Positions 63,501 through 64,000 of a DNA stretch of 64,000 nucleotides are shown piece after piece; the stretch's first letter is position 1; every line of letters begins with the position of its first letter. The notes below the pieces were generated by a model. That model made no database searches, was not told the DNA's origin, and saw only the letters and a list, made by a program, of their open reading frames with translations. Origin of the DNA: Macrosoma leucophasiata (Eukaryota; Arthropoda; Insecta; Lepidoptera; Hedylidae); assembly GCA_036365455.1 (NCBI GenBank), contig JAWQUS010000017.1, positions 2,976,001 to 3,040,000 on the forward strand, read 5' to 3'. Position numbers and translations under genes: made by a program.

Positions 63501-63965
63501 ATGAAGAATATGAGGCAAGAGCATGAAAGTAAATTGATCGCGGTCGAGATGAGATCTTTGCGCAAGATCTGCAGTGTATCGCTCACCGATCGCGTTCGTA
63601 TTGAAGATGTAAGAAATAGGCTTTGTGTAAATGAGATGATCGGTGTAAAAATGAAAAGAGGCATGCGCCTATGCTTCGGCATTCTTTCTATATGCCCGAT
63701 ATAGAAAAAATGTCGAATGATCGAATGACTAAACAGATATACAATGCAAATGTGGATGGTTGCAGGAGCCCAGCAAGACCAAGACTGACTTACCATGACC
63801 AAATAGGTCGAGTTTTGTCTGATGGTGTGGTCAAAAGTCTTAGGAATCGGCGTGCATGTATGAAGAGAATTATGAAGGCAGATGAGGTACGAGAGGTAAC
63901 TATGTCAGGACCGAGATATCTGGCGCTCTACACTCTCTACCTACTCCGTTAGGGGCCTGGCGTCA
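63501..63965 (+). pseudogene. RTE LINE C-terminal remnant (51-kb family)
   Basis: EHESKLIAVEMRSLRKICSV and LTDRVRIEDVRNRLCVNE in one frame, then after a rearrangement at 63680-63710 SNDRMTKQIYNANVDGCRSP and RLTYHDQIGRVLSDGVVKSL in another, to the 3' end GGCGTCAAGATACATATAT. Non-functional. Confidence 0.88.
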
Positions 63966-64000
63966 AGATACATATATTGAAAGAGTGATTGTTATACATT

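Noticed and set aside
62121..64000. Downstream CAMTA exon
   Set aside because: No acceptor followed by CG-1 C-terminal or TIG-like coding was seen.

Overview
The window is nuclear DNA from an insect, most probably a butterfly or moth. It is AT-rich, has no operon-like gene packing, and is filled with interspersed repeats of kinds familiar from Lepidoptera: tRNA-derived SINEs, RTE-type LINE 3' ends, repeats containing (GACA)n next to a conserved ATAAGGGTTCC block, and fragments starting ACTAGCTGTTCCCGCGACTTCG-like. I cannot name the species.

The only host gene I can support is on the + strand and spans the window: three exons of CAMTA, the calmodulin-binding transcription activator. They lie at 8494-8629, 45352-45423 and 61976-62120. 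Their splice sites and phases fit, and joined they encode 117 continuous residues of the CG-1 DNA-binding domain. The introns between them are about 36.7 kb and 16.6 kb, so nearly everything else here is intronic. No further CAMTA exon was recognised upstream or downstream.

Layout. 1-2031: a minus-strand Ty3-like LTR retrotransposon, gag then pol, linked by a canonical -1 frameshift heptamer; pol has an in-frame deletion joining early RT to late RNase H. 2.4-8.5 kb: SINEs, a non-autonomous DNA element, an RTE C-terminal remnant. 8.5-9.1 kb: CAMTA exon and a (GACA)n repeat. 9.2-13.7 kb: inverted SINE pair, MITEs. 14.0-16.1 kb: a 5'-truncated non-LTR retrotransposon with a 515-codon RT ORF and a 13-bp target duplication. 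16.4-20 kb: tandem duplications, including a pair sharing an ORF tail. 20-32.7 kb: MITEs, a 5S-rRNA-derived SINE, more RTE remnants, a GC-rich block, a palindromic element. 32.7-35.1 kb: unrecognised AT-rich DNA. 35-44.9 kb: an ORF relic, hAT/P-like elements, more SINEs. 45.3 kb: CAMTA exon with a SINE 15 bp past its donor. 45.7-51 kb: SINE cluster. 51.0-54.0 kb: a young RTE LINE with an open 752-codon ORF, followed by two SINEs stacked on one target word. 54.1-58.7 kb: a perfect 98-bp palindrome, a tandem duplication, the second palindromic element and a SINE nested in a SINE. 59-64 kb: SINEs, the third CAMTA exon, another RTE tail.

No CRISPR array, operon, functional tRNA or functional rRNA gene was seen. 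I found no convincing new protein system. The most unusual signals are structural: (a) two unrelated repeat families in which the segment between inverted arms is flipped in one copy; (b) many near-perfect fold-backs that look like template-switch products; (c) a SINE whose head resembles 5S rRNA; (d) a SINE carrying a tRNA-like core between 40-bp inverted arms, inserted beside a CAMTA splice donor.

Names used below: SINE-A is the abundant ~280-bp family whose terminal stem-loop contains GAGCTCC...GGAGCTC; SINE-T has a tRNA-like head starting GCCTCGGTAGCC; SINE-B has the head GACTTCAGTAGCTCAATTGG; SINE-C is a single tRNA-headed copy; SINE-5S has a 5S-like head. These labels are mine.
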